Below, piece by piece: positions 1 through 7,097 of a stretch of DNA of 15,786 nt (positions are counted from its first letter, which is position 1; each line of letters begins with the position of its first letter). This stretch comes from Burkholderiales bacterium (lineage in GTDB: Bacteria; Pseudomonadota; Gammaproteobacteria; Burkholderiales; Burkholderiaceae_B). The stretch is from positions 1-15,786 of the forward strand of contig SXZD01000029.1 of NCBI GenBank assembly GCA_005788065.1. Reading direction: 5' to 3'. Under the pieces are notes generated by a model. That model ran no database searches. It was not told the DNA's origin and worked only from the letters and a program-made list of their open reading frames with translations. The position numbers and the translations under genes are program-made.

Positions 1-182
1 CCGCTGAACTCGTTGCACCACTAAACCATTGATCCCTAGGATAGAATCGATCGGGGACATCGGCATTGCTCCATTAAACATGTTTCTTCGCAAAAACAAG
101 TCTAATGAATGTCGGTGTCCCCCGTTAATGATGAAGAGCCAGCAATCCCTCCGTAATGCATCGCACTCAAAAGACCGTTTGC
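1..182. other. Gene-poor left edge
   Basis: No convincing gene is visible here. Two short open frames enter from the left edge on the + strand and stop at 22-24 (TAA) and 30-32 (TGA), so the very end of an upstream gene may be present, but so few codons cannot be assigned. The segment looks more AT-rich than the genes to its right and contains the hairpin at 53-122. It lies downstream of the leftward WYL regulator. Confidence 0.4.
53..122. other. 15-bp imperfect inverted repeat (hairpin, 40-nt loop)
   Basis: Positions 53-67 (GGGGACATCGGCATT) pair with 108-122 (AATGTCGGTGTCCCC). The two non-Watson-Crick positions (60/115 and 63/112) become U-G and G-U wobble pairs in a + strand transcript, giving an unbroken 15-bp RNA stem. 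A 5-bp inner stem, 81-85 with 94-98, can form in the loop. No T-tract follows on either side, so it is not a textbook intrinsic terminator. It could be a terminator, an RNA element or a degenerate transposon end. Confidence 0.5.
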
Positions 183-1148
183 TCAAACCTCCCCCGCCAA
201 CCAATGGCTCACCAGCTCCTGGACTTCCTTGCGCAAGGCAGCCGGCTCCTCCACCCTGACGTCCGGCAGATGCCGCAGGATATCCATGATCAACTCCCGA
301 GGATCGCTGTAGGGTAGCCGCATGTAATGCCGGCCGTCCTCCCCACGCCATGTGTTCTGTTTCGGATGCCACACTTCCCTGCCCACCCACTGCGCACGCT
401 TGGGCGTGAATGAAAGCACCGCCCACTGCGTCTGGCCACTGGAGAACACGCCGTAGGTATCATCCATGCTGCGCGCAACTTCTTTCAGACTGACGTCCTT
501 GGCTTTCTGGTCAATCAGGGCTGCCGTCTCGATCGCATCCAGACCGAAACTGCGAAGGGCGTTACGCAGGTGGCACCACGCATCCAGATACCAGTTGTCG
601 CGGTGATGGACCATGCGCTGCGGCGAGACCTCGCGCACCGTGCGCTCACCCGTGCCCCGGTTGTGATGAACAATGCGCAGACGCTTGCGACGCAGCAGAC
701 CAGTTGCAATGACCGGAAAATCGGCATGTCTGGCACTGCGGGCCGACGTCTTTCGCAGCACGACCCGCTTTTCCAACTGGGCGTTGGTGCCAGCCTGGTC
801 CTTGAACACCTCTTCCACCCGCGAGAGCAAGCGCTCAGCCTTGTCACCCAGCAAACCGGGCTCCAGGTCCGACAGCAGGCTCTTCATCGTCAGCAGCGCG
901 AAAGCCTCATCCGCATTGAACCAGAGGCCGGGCAATGTCCACGTCTTTCCGGCCGGTGCATTCAAAAAATAACCACCCTCAACCGGGCTCCATTCAATCG
1001 GAATGCCAAAACGGCTGCGCATGTATTCCAGGTCCCGCTTGAAGGTGGAGATGGACACTTCCATTGTTTTCAGAAAGCGCTCTACCGGCACATGCCGCCC
1101 GTCTTGCAGCATGGATTCGATTCGGTAGAAACGTTCAAGTCTTTCCAT
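183..1148 (-). CDS. WYL-domain transcriptional regulator
   Basis: A 321-residue DNA-binding regulator of the helix-turn-helix/WYL family. Residues 1-60 look like a DeoR-type winged helix (MERLERFYRIESML, then the STFKRDLEYMRSRFG recognition region). The WYL domain covers about 140-215, with the diagnostic W-Y-L at 186-188 and the conserved SPQRMV stretch just before it. Residues about 230-321 resemble the C-terminal WCX extension. The ATG at 1148 is preferred to upstream in-frame starts because the residues upstream are encoded by the tandem repeats and are not family-like, and because GGAG lies about 7 nt before it. WYL proteins bind nucleic-acid or small ligands and often control defence or DNA-damage genes. 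The divergent neighbour here is only a gene relic, so the present target is unknown. Confidence 0.9.
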   Translation of the reverse strand: MERLERFYRIESMLQDGRHVPVERFLKTMEVSISTFKRDLEYMRSRFGIPIEWSPVEGGYFLNAPAGKTWTLPGLWFNADEAFALLTMKSLLSDLEPGLLGDKAERLLSRVEEVFKDQAGTNAQLEKRVVLRKTSARSARHADFPVIATGLLRRKRLRIVHHNRGTGERTVREVSPQRMVHHRDNWYLDAWCHLRNALRSFGLDAIETAALIDQKAKDVSLKEVARSMDDTYGVFSSGQTQWAVLSFTPKRAQWVGREVWHPKQNTWRGEDGRHYMRLPYSDPRELIMDILRHLPDVRVEEPAALRKEVQELVSHWLAGEV

Positions 1149-1200
1149 GACAACTCCAACGTGGATGCGGTGCGGACAGATGTGGCGCAAATCAACAAGC

Positions 1201-1261
1201 CTGAAGCAACAAGGCTGAAGCAACAAGGCTGAAGCAACAAGGCTGAAGCAACAAGGCTGAA
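1201..1261. repeat. 14-bp tandem repeat, four full copies
   Basis: The unit CTGAAGCAACAAGG starts at 1201, 1215, 1229 and 1243 with no mismatches. It is followed by a partial CTGAA (1257-1261) and preceded by a degenerate CAACAAG (1193-1199). The array lies 53-113 bp upstream of the WYL regulator start. On that strand each unit carries TTGTTG, similar to a -35 hexamer. The unit length is not a multiple of three, so it is not a coding repeat. Confidence 0.95.
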
Positions 1262-1375
1262 ATTCACGAAAATCAAACCATATGGATCAGATGCAGGATC
1301 GCTCATGGTTATGACTGGCGAATCAATCCGCCCATTCCGGTACGCAGTCGCCCAAGCCTGTCCATCACGCTGAAC

Positions 1376-1612
1376 ATGTTCGGACGTGAAATGAGCATCA
1401 AAGGACGGGGAGGCACAGCCTTTGTGCCGGTTTTCGAATGGGTCAAAGCAAATGCAGATACCTTGGGAGAAATCGCCTTGCTGGTATACGCAACCGATGG
1501 GCTGGGGCAATTTCCGAAACAGTCCCCGCCCTACCCGGTGCTGTGGCTGCTTTCCGATGACTCCACCGAGGTCACGGAACTGCCATTTGGAACCGGGGTT
1601 AGGATTTGCTGA
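1376..1612 (+). pseudogene. 3' remnant of a VWA-like (DUF2201) protein
   Basis: About 75 codons match the C-terminal end of VWA-like domain proteins of the DUF2201 type: GRGGTAFVPVFEWV (family form GxGGTdFrPvfew), then LLVYATDGLGQFP, then PPYPVLWLL and the terminal PFGTGVRI. These proteins are normally several hundred residues and act beside MoxR-type AAA+ ATPases as metal-dependent scaffolds. The N-terminal metallopeptidase-like part and the MIDAS DxSxS motif are absent. In-frame sequence upstream of about 1385 loses similarity, and no start with a good ribosome-binding site was found. The stop is TGA at 1610-1612. I read it as a 5'-deleted relic, divergent from the WYL regulator and convergent with the ThuA gene. 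Confidence 0.7.
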
Positions 1613-1642
1613 TGGTGGGTTCTTGACGGTCTGAATCCTCGC

Positions 1643-2518
1643 TCACTGACAGTTCGCCTGCACGCGTCCCGCCGCAACCATGACGCCGTTGAGTATGTGC
1701 TGTTGGTAGTCGGGAGAAGCATACTGCGTACCCTCGTGACCCAGCGCCGTATACCACGCGATACCGCCGGTGTTGCGATGACACCAGCTCATCGGGTGAT
1801 CGCCCATCGTACCGTTGACACCCTGCGGGAAGGTTGGCGAATCAGGCAGATTGCTGGTGTTGGGATTTTGCATATAGGACGCTTCGTCAATGGACAGAAG
1901 CACCTTCACTTCTTTGCGCGGACTGCGATTGAAACTGTAGAACTCATCAAACGTCGTGAAAGACTTCGCAAAGTGTGCCGTGCTGGGATGGTCGACGGCT
2001 TCGTTGATCAGGGTCGCAGTCTGCTGCAAAGGATGACACTTGAAGCGTGCGCCAACGAGTGTCTCATACCATTTCCACTCATATTCGGTATCGGCCGCCG
2101 AGTGTATGCCAACAAATCCGCCACCACCGGCCATGTAGTCTTCAAACGCTTTGCGTTGCCTGTTGTCGGTCAAGACGATGCCGGTGGTATTAAGCCACAC
2201 CACCGCCGCATACTGCTTCAGGTTCTCGGGGGTGAACACCTTATCGTCCTCAGTGGCAACGACTTCGAATCCGTTTGCTGATCCCAGTTGCTGAAGGGTG
2301 GCAACACCGATCGGAATCGAGTAATGGCGGAATCCAGCTGTCTTGCTGAAAACCAGAATTTTGAAAGGAGCCTGAGTCCCTTGCTCACTGGTTCGTGCAG
2401 CAGTTCCACCTGCCGCCGTTGTGCCCCCATCATTGCCGCACGCGGACAGCAGGCCTGCGACTGTCAAGACAGATACAAGCTGCGCACATAATGAAAAAAA
2501 CTTTCGTGGTGACAACAT
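1643..2518 (-). CDS. ThuA-domain lipoprotein
   Basis: A 291-residue exported lipoprotein. The signal peptide ends in a lipobox LSAC with Cys27, followed by a Gly/Thr/Ala-rich linker and a ThuA fold of class I glutamine-amidotransferase type. Visible ThuA signatures are KTAGFRHYSIP near the domain start, GGGGFVGIHSAADTEYEW in the middle, and the terminal block GIAWYTALGHEGTQYASPDY. ThuA proteins are linked to trehalose and related disaccharide use, in some bacteria through 3-keto-sugar intermediates. The ATG at 2518 is chosen because AAGGAGGAC ends about 6 nt upstream, whereas the ATG at 2539 lies inside the preceding gene. Only 1 nt separates this start from the GMC gene's stop codon, so translation is probably coupled. 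It is the last gene of the three-gene operon. The substrate is unknown. Confidence 0.87.
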   Translation of the reverse strand: MLSPRKFFSLCAQLVSVLTVAGLLSACGNDGGTTAAGGTAARTSEQGTQAPFKILVFSKTAGFRHYSIPIGVATLQQLGSANGFEVVATEDDKVFTPENLKQYAAVVWLNTTGIVLTDNRQRKAFEDYMAGGGGFVGIHSAADTEYEWKWYETLVGARFKCHPLQQTATLINEAVDHPSTAHFAKSFTTFDEFYSFNRSPRKEVKVLLSIDEASYMQNPNTSNLPDSPTFPQGVNGTMGDHPMSWCHRNTGGIAWYTALGHEGTQYASPDYQQHILNGVMVAAGRVQANCQ

Positions 2519-2519
2519 C

Positions 2520-4226
2520 TCATTGTCCTCCTTGTGCAAGTGCGCGACTGATTCGCAATGAGTTTGCCAAAATCGTCAGTGTCGGATTGAAACCAGGGAA
2601 CGTAACAAACGTCGAAGCATCCACTACATGCACGTTATCCATCTCGTGCAGACGTCCAAACTTGTCTGTCACAGATGTGTCGGCATCATTTCCCATTCGG
2701 GTCGTACCTGCCTGGTGGAAGGTGGTCGGTGCCGCATCCGACAACAGCGGATTGGGCAGAACAGCAGCAGCCACTGCGCCGGGTGCGGCAAGACTCATCG
2801 CCTCAAGCCGTGGACTGAAATACTGTGCCGCCGCCTTCTCGTGCGCATGCGGTGCATAGGTGACGCGTGCCGCCGGAAGCCCCCTGAAATCCTTGACCGA
2901 AGGGTCCAGATCAATCCGGTTGCCGGACTGTGGAAGGTCTTCACCCACCATCTGGAATCCCGCCACGCGAAGACGCAAGAACGACGTTCTCATGGCTTCC
3001 TTGTGTGCCAGACCAGTCAATCCGAAGCCCAGATAATTGTAGGCTTCGGTGAGAATGGGCAGACCGCTTCCCAACTGTACCAATGCGCCCTTGATATAAG
3101 GCACGCCAAGCGCAGTCACATCAGGCCCCTTGAATGGCCCGACCAGATCATCGATTTCCAGAGTTGTGCTTTGTCCGCGAAGACTCTGGATGTCGCGTTC
3201 AAACAATGCACCACCGATGATAAAATTGTGAAACATCATGTTCCGACCCACCTGATCGGATCGGTTTCCCAAACCCTTGGGATGTTTTGAATTGGCCGAC
3301 AGCAAGAGCAGGCGCGCTGTCTGTATGGGACTGCCTGCCAACATGACATGCTGTGCGGAGATGCTCTGCGACTTGCCTTGCGCATCGTAGTAATGCACGG
3401 CAACCGCACGCCGCCCGTCTGACGATGTTTCAATGCGATAAGCCAGTGCGCGCTCAATGACACGCACTTTTCCCATCAGCATCGCAGGATTCAGAAATGC
3501 AGTCAGACCGTCATTACGTGCGTTGATCGTGCAACCGAAGCCGGAGCACAGGCCACAACTGTTGCATGCCGGACGACCGTCGAATTCACGCGAATTAACC
3601 GCGGCAGGATACGGAAACGGGTTATACCCGACATTACGGGCACCGGCGGCCAGCAATTGCGCTGCATAGCCTGTCGGATTGGGCGGCATTGGGTAGTTAC
3701 GACTGCGAGGTGACTGCGCCTTGACGAAATCCGGTACTTGGTTGTTGTCACCCTGCACGCCCAGTTGATGCTCCACCTCGTCATAAAAGGACGCCAGATC
3801 CTCATAGCGGATGGGCCAATCTGACATGCTGCTGCCGGCAACGGGGCCATGATCCGACAACTGCGTAAAGTCCTGCTTCCAGAATCGTGGAAACTTCGCG
3901 TTGTAGTGCATCGCTGTACCGCCGACTGCAGCCCCCATGTTGACTACAAGACCCTGTTTTGTTCGCTCCATGCCCGACTGTGAATCGCTCTGAGTGCGAC
4001 CCGTCATCGGTTCGAGCACAGGGTCTGGAAATCCGAAAGCGCGCAGACTCTTGATTTCATCGTGCCCGTAGAGAGTTCCAAGCTGGCTGGCGGGTTTTTC
4101 ACCCAGCCCCGGTCTCAGGTTGCGTCCGCGCTCGAGCATGACGACTTCCCAGCCGTTTCGCGACAACTCCCATGCAGTTGCACTTCCGGCAGGCCCCGTT
4201 CCGATGATGACAGCGGTCTTGGCCAT
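2520..4226 (-). CDS. GMC-family FAD-dependent oxidoreductase (gluconate dehydrogenase large-subunit type)
   Basis: 568 residues. The N-terminal Rossmann motif GTGPAG (9-14) is followed by an acidic strand end (VVMLERG) for FAD binding. VGGTAMHYNA (101-110) is the GMC flavin-contact loop. The C-terminal GMC domain holds the expected catalytic pair, His504 (HQAGTTRMG) and Asn547 (FPGFNPTLTI). Cys221, 224, 227 and 232 form a C-x2-C-x2-C-x4-C cluster reminiscent of the iron-sulphur-binding subgroup of FAD sugar dehydrogenases. The protein has no signal peptide of its own; such catalytic subunits are exported bound to a Tat-signal partner, here the upstream gene. Its ATG overlaps that gene's stop (TAATG) and is preceded by GGAGGT. 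It probably oxidises a sugar, polyol or sugar acid in the periplasm; the substrate is not deducible. Confidence 0.92.
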   Translation of the reverse strand: MAKTAVIIGTGPAGSATAWELSRNGWEVVMLERGRNLRPGLGEKPASQLGTLYGHDEIKSLRAFGFPDPVLEPMTGRTQSDSQSGMERTKQGLVVNMGAAVGGTAMHYNAKFPRFWKQDFTQLSDHGPVAGSSMSDWPIRYEDLASFYDEVEHQLGVQGDNNQVPDFVKAQSPRSRNYPMPPNPTGYAAQLLAAGARNVGYNPFPYPAAVNSREFDGRPACNSCGLCSGFGCTINARNDGLTAFLNPAMLMGKVRVIERALAYRIETSSDGRRAVAVHYYDAQGKSQSISAQHVMLAGSPIQTARLLLLSANSKHPKGLGNRSDQVGRNMMFHNFIIGGALFERDIQSLRGQSTTLEIDDLVGPFKGPDVTALGVPYIKGALVQLGSGLPILTEAYNYLGFGLTGLAHKEAMRTSFLRLRVAGFQMVGEDLPQSGNRIDLDPSVKDFRGLPAARVTYAPHAHEKAAAQYFSPRLEAMSLAAPGAVAAAVLPNPLLSDAAPTTFHQAGTTRMGNDADTSVTDKFGRLHEMDNVHVVDASTFVTFPGFNPTLTILANSLRISRALAQGGQ

Positions 4227-5299
4227 TATTGACCTCCGGATTTGTTGGGCAACTTGGATTGCACAAACTGGCGGATGCGCTGCTGGTTGCTTTGCGAATC
4301 GATCATCATCGCAAGGCCAAACTCATCTGATGTCATGGCGATCAACTGACGGAAAGCATTCTGTCCGCGCAGCGTTTCCTCCAGCGTGGGGACAGGAAGC
4401 AAAGCAGACTGTGGGGGGGGTGCTGTTTGAGCAGACACACCGGTTGATCTGCCGGCCTGAGTAGTTGGCTGATCTGCGCTGCGACGGCGGCTCAAGCCCA
4501 GCATGTCCAAGACGCCGGGGTTGTCTGGTTCGACAACCTGTTGCCGGGTATAGCCGCGCGGCTGTACGTCACCCTCATAATCGGTGAACTTCCAGCCAAC
4601 AAGCGCTGCGTTGCCACCATATTCGGGAGCGCCATACATGAGTTCCAATACCTGCGGCGTGGCGATATTCAACATGTCGGTAACGGCTGAGTCACGCGAA
4701 TCCCGCAAAATCAGTTGCTGCATCGGGGCGGGCAACTGTTCGAAGCGACCGCCACCAGGCACTTGTGCGGCCGACGCATTCAATGCGGCCAAACCATTGC
4801 GGTAGATCGTCTGCCAGCCTGCAACTGAGCCATTGAAACTGCGGGCAGGCATACCTTTTGAACCCTCGATCTTGATGCGCCATGCAAGCTCTTCGTAGGG
4901 ATCCAACTCGATGAATTTCTCAAAATCGTTGCTGGTATGACCGCCACGGTTGGAAAACGGCCCTCCTGCGAAAATCATGGCGGGTGAAAACGAAAAAGCG
5001 GAAAGCAGAAGTTGTATCCCGCGGGCGCATTGCGCATCTCGGGCGCCCGGATTGTCATCTGCCGGTACGATGCTGTCTACAACAGCCTCGAGCGTCTTGA
5101 ACTCTGTATCGGTCAGAAAAAGGGGGGCGATCTGCCTGGGCGTGCGAAACTGTGTTGGCTCCAGGCCAGAGGCCATGGTTCTGTTTGCTGTTGCGCTGCT
5201 GTCTGAGCCACCCTGACTCAGACAACCCGCTGTCATGACAACCGGTGTGGAGATCCCGGCCTTGATGATCCAGCGCCGGCTGGGACTGTGCGTTGACAT
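4226..5299 (-). CDS. Gluconate 2-dehydrogenase subunit 3-like Tat lipoprotein
   Basis: 357 residues. The N-terminus has a twin-arginine motif SRRWIIK (7-13), a hydrophobic stretch and a lipobox TAGC (Cys26), so a Tat-exported lipoprotein is expected. The body matches the small-subunit family, including a QTIYRNGLAALN region and a following Gln/Leu-rich helix (PMQQLILRD). In this family the small subunit carries the GMC subunit through Tat and helps it fold. A Pro/Gln/Thr-rich insert at about 265-300 is unusual and is encoded partly by a run of eight C residues (+ strand G at 4413-4420). The ATG at 5299 has CGGAGAT about 8 nt upstream. It is the first gene of the operon. No cytochrome c subunit, the usual third partner, is seen nearby. 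Confidence 0.85.
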   Translation of the reverse strand: MSTHSPSRRWIIKAGISTPVVMTAGCLSQGGSDSSATANRTMASGLEPTQFRTPRQIAPLFLTDTEFKTLEAVVDSIVPADDNPGARDAQCARGIQLLLSAFSFSPAMIFAGGPFSNRGGHTSNDFEKFIELDPYEELAWRIKIEGSKGMPARSFNGSVAGWQTIYRNGLAALNASAAQVPGGGRFEQLPAPMQQLILRDSRDSAVTDMLNIATPQVLELMYGAPEYGGNAALVGWKFTDYEGDVQPRGYTRQQVVEPDNPGVLDMLGLSRRRSADQPTTQAGRSTGVSAQTAPPPQSALLPVPTLEETLRGQNAFRQLIAMTSDEFGLAMMIDSQSNQQRIRQFVQSKLPNKSGGQ

Positions 5300-5556
5300 G
5301 CTGGGTATCTCCGATGGCTTTTGTTTCAGTCAAGCCTTTGATACCCTGGTCACCTGAATTTCGGATTCATACCCATACCCCGATTTGTCTGTTCGAACCG
5401 GCATAGTCACAAGGGGTGATACCCCTGCGAGCAAACCCCACACATTGCCCTCCCTCTCCGCATTTCTGTGATTGAATGCGAACGCCTCACATGCGTTCAA
5501 ATCACCACGGAGAGAAAGCCTTGCAGACTGCATCGCAAACGCAATACACTGGCATC
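5300..5556. promoter_or_regulatory. Divergent control region with imperfect inverted repeat at 5469-5504
   Basis: This interval separates the leftward oxidoreductase operon from the rightward antitoxin gene, so it should hold both promoters. TGATTGAATGC (5469-5479) can pair with GCGTTCAAATCA (5493-5504) with one bulged base and one G-T pair. It is a candidate operator for the antitoxin-like protein, which would bind its own promoter if it behaves like other ribbon-helix-helix antitoxins. I did not find a convincing -35/-10 pair by eye. Confidence 0.35.
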
Positions 5557-5841
5557 ATGAAATCCGCCAACCTGCCTCCCCTTCGCGTAGAACCCCAACT
5601 GCGCAACGACATTGAGCGAGTTCTGCGCCCAGGCGAGTCCTTGTCTTCGTTTGTAGAAACCGCCGTGCGTAACGCAGTACACACACGCGAACTGCAAGCC
5701 GATTTCATCGCCCGCGGTCTTAAGTCGATTGCGCAAGTTGAAAACGGTCAGGCAACGCTGCCGGCAGGGGAAATGTTCAGGCACCTCGACCAGACCATTG
5801 AACAGGCATTCGCATCCCGCGGCGTTCGGCGTACGCGTTGA
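5557..5841 (+). CDS. Ribbon-helix-helix antitoxin-like protein (YlcI/YnfO type)
   Basis: A 94-residue protein beginning MKSANLPPLRVEPQL. The short N-terminal strand (LPPLRVEP), then two helices around a GESLSSFVE turn, are typical of ribbon-helix-helix antitoxins. The second half (DFIARGLKSIAQV, then a short helix ending HLDQTIEQAF) fits the YlcI/YnfO-like family often placed in front of ParE/RelE toxins. The ATG at 5557 is preferred over 5476 because similarity starts there and the upstream codons read through the intergenic inverted repeat. No toxin follows: the next 63 bp hold a hairpin and then the convergent desaturase. It is either an orphan regulator or the survivor of a toxin-antitoxin pair. 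Confidence 0.72.
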   Translation: MKSANLPPLRVEPQLRNDIERVLRPGESLSSFVETAVRNAVHTRELQADFIARGLKSIAQVENGQATLPAGEMFRHLDQTIEQAFASRGVRRTR

Positions 5842-5867
5842 GCAAGCGGCGAGCATGTGCCAACCTA

Positions 5868-5890
5868 TGTGGTGCGACGGGCGCACCACA
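5868..5890. terminator. Hairpin between convergent genes, probable bidirectional terminator
   Basis: TGTGGTGCG (5868-5876) and CGCACCACA (5882-5890) are perfectly complementary over 9 bp around a 5-nt loop (ACGGG). The hairpin lies between the stops of the rightward antitoxin and the leftward desaturase. The stem is GC-rich and stable, but no clear U-tract follows on either strand, so termination is inferred from position. Confidence 0.55.
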
Positions 5891-5904
5891 CTGCCACCAA
5901 CGTT

Positions 5905-7080
5905 TCAGTAAGCGGGCTGCTGTGTCATGCTGTCGAGCATGACCTGCAGGCGCTTGCGCTGGGCTTTCAGCGCGGCCTCTATCGCAGCGAGTTGTGCGCG
6001 GTAGGCTTTCATTTTTTCGCTACCTTCCAGCGCCACTTTTGCAGCGTTGAACTGCTCTTCTTTTACCCTCGCCCACTCCTGCAGTGCCAGCGTGAAGTTC
6101 TCATATTCACGGGCAACCTGCGCCTTCATTTCAGCGATACGGACACTGCAGGGCTGCCCCTTCGTATCCAGTTTGCGCTCCGCGTACTTGAACTGCATGA
6201 GCAAACGGGCTTTCTCAATCCTGAACTCGGGCACACGCTTCAAATCCGTTGTCAGACCGACGAATGACAGTCCACGAATCAACCATTTGGTCGGATCGAA
6301 CTGGTACCAGCGGATGCCGTTGCGATAATCAAACTGAAAAATGTGGTGGTAGTTGTGATAGCCCTCGCCATACGTGAAGAAAGCGAGAATGTCGTTGTCA
6401 CGTGCCGTGTTCTCGTCCGTGTAAGGACGGCGCCCCCAAATATGCGCCAGCGAATTGATGAAGAACGTGGTGTGATGCGACCACACCAGACGCGCCAGCC
6501 CGCCGAGCAGCACAACGCCCCAGAGGTCACCCGCCAGATAACCGAGAAGGAAAGGCACACCGAAATTGATGCCAAGCGCCAGCGCTGCATAGTGCCGGTG
6601 CTGGAACTGCAGCATAGGATCTGTCACCAAATCGGGAATATTGGAAAAATCTTCGATATTGGAGGGATAGTCCCTCACCATCCAGCCCATGTGGGAAAAC
6701 CAGAAACCGCGCTTGGCTGAATACGGATCATTATCCACGTTGTCGACATGCCGGTGATGACGGCGATGGCCTGACGCCCAGGCAAACACGCTGTTCTGTA
6801 CGGCCATGGTGCCGAACACCAGCAACACGAATCGCACCACCGGATGCGCCTTGTAGGTTTGATGAGCCCACAGCCGGTGGTAGCCGGCCGTGATTGAAAT
6901 GCCGTTCAAGCCGGCAAGAATGACAAACGAAGCCCAGGCCACGGCAGAAAAGTCGTGGAACCATGCGTAAGCAGGAACAAGGATGAGGGCTGCGATGAGG
7001 GTGCCCCACAGCGTAATGGCAGCTGGCCAGTTGACGGGGGGACTTTGCGGTTTTTCTGAGGGCAACATCGGTGTGCTCAC
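5905..7080 (-). CDS. Acyl-CoA desaturase (membrane fatty acid desaturase)
   Basis: 391 residues. All three histidine boxes of the stearoyl-CoA desaturase family are present: HRLWAH (68-73), HRRHH (105-109) and HNYHH (242-246), which together bind the di-iron centre. A further conserved stretch is NSLAH (209-213). Hydrophobic segments lie at about 20-40, 47-65, 83-100 and 170-200. The enzyme should introduce a cis double bond, probably delta-9, into fatty acyl chains at the inner membrane using O2 and a reduced electron carrier. Residues 290-391 form a charged, Ala/Lys/Glu/Arg-rich helical tail, probably a coiled coil, beyond the catalytic domain. The longest start is GTG at 7080; an ATG at 7068 is also possible, and neither has a strong Shine-Dalgarno. 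The gene is divergent from the membrane protein at 7233. Confidence 0.93.
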   Translation of the reverse strand: MSTPMLPSEKPQSPPVNWPAAITLWGTLIAALILVPAYAWFHDFSAVAWASFVILAGLNGISITAGYHRLWAHQTYKAHPVVRFVLLVFGTMAVQNSVFAWASGHRRHHRHVDNVDNDPYSAKRGFWFSHMGWMVRDYPSNIEDFSNIPDLVTDPMLQFQHRHYAALALGINFGVPFLLGYLAGDLWGVVLLGGLARLVWSHHTTFFINSLAHIWGRRPYTDENTARDNDILAFFTYGEGYHNYHHIFQFDYRNGIRWYQFDPTKWLIRGLSFVGLTTDLKRVPEFRIEKARLLMQFKYAERKLDTKGQPCSVRIAEMKAQVAREYENFTLALQEWARVKEEQFNAAKVALEGSEKMKAYRAQLAAIEAALKAQRKRLQVMLDSMTQQPAY

Positions 7081-7097
7081 TGACAGACTGATACGGT

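Noticed and set aside
570..1232. Long open frame opposite the WYL regulator
   Set aside because: It is antisense to a clear WYL-domain gene, shows no family features and has no ribosome-binding site; it reflects codon bias of the real gene.
1305..1373. Short frame MVMTGESIRPF upstream of the VWA relic, considered as its displaced N-terminus
   Set aside because: It stops at 1371-1373 in a different frame and does not resemble any part of DUF2201 proteins.
2628..3290. 220-codon frame opposite the GMC gene
   Set aside because: Composition (Arg/Cys/His-rich, no domain pattern) is typical of a shadow frame, and the opposite strand has convincing catalytic motifs.
5857..5904. Possible toxin stub (GTG start, VPTYVVRRAHHTA) after the antitoxin gene
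   Set aside because: The bases are accounted for by the 9-bp hairpin at 5868-5890, and only a dozen codons fall before the convergent desaturase; there is no real toxin similarity.
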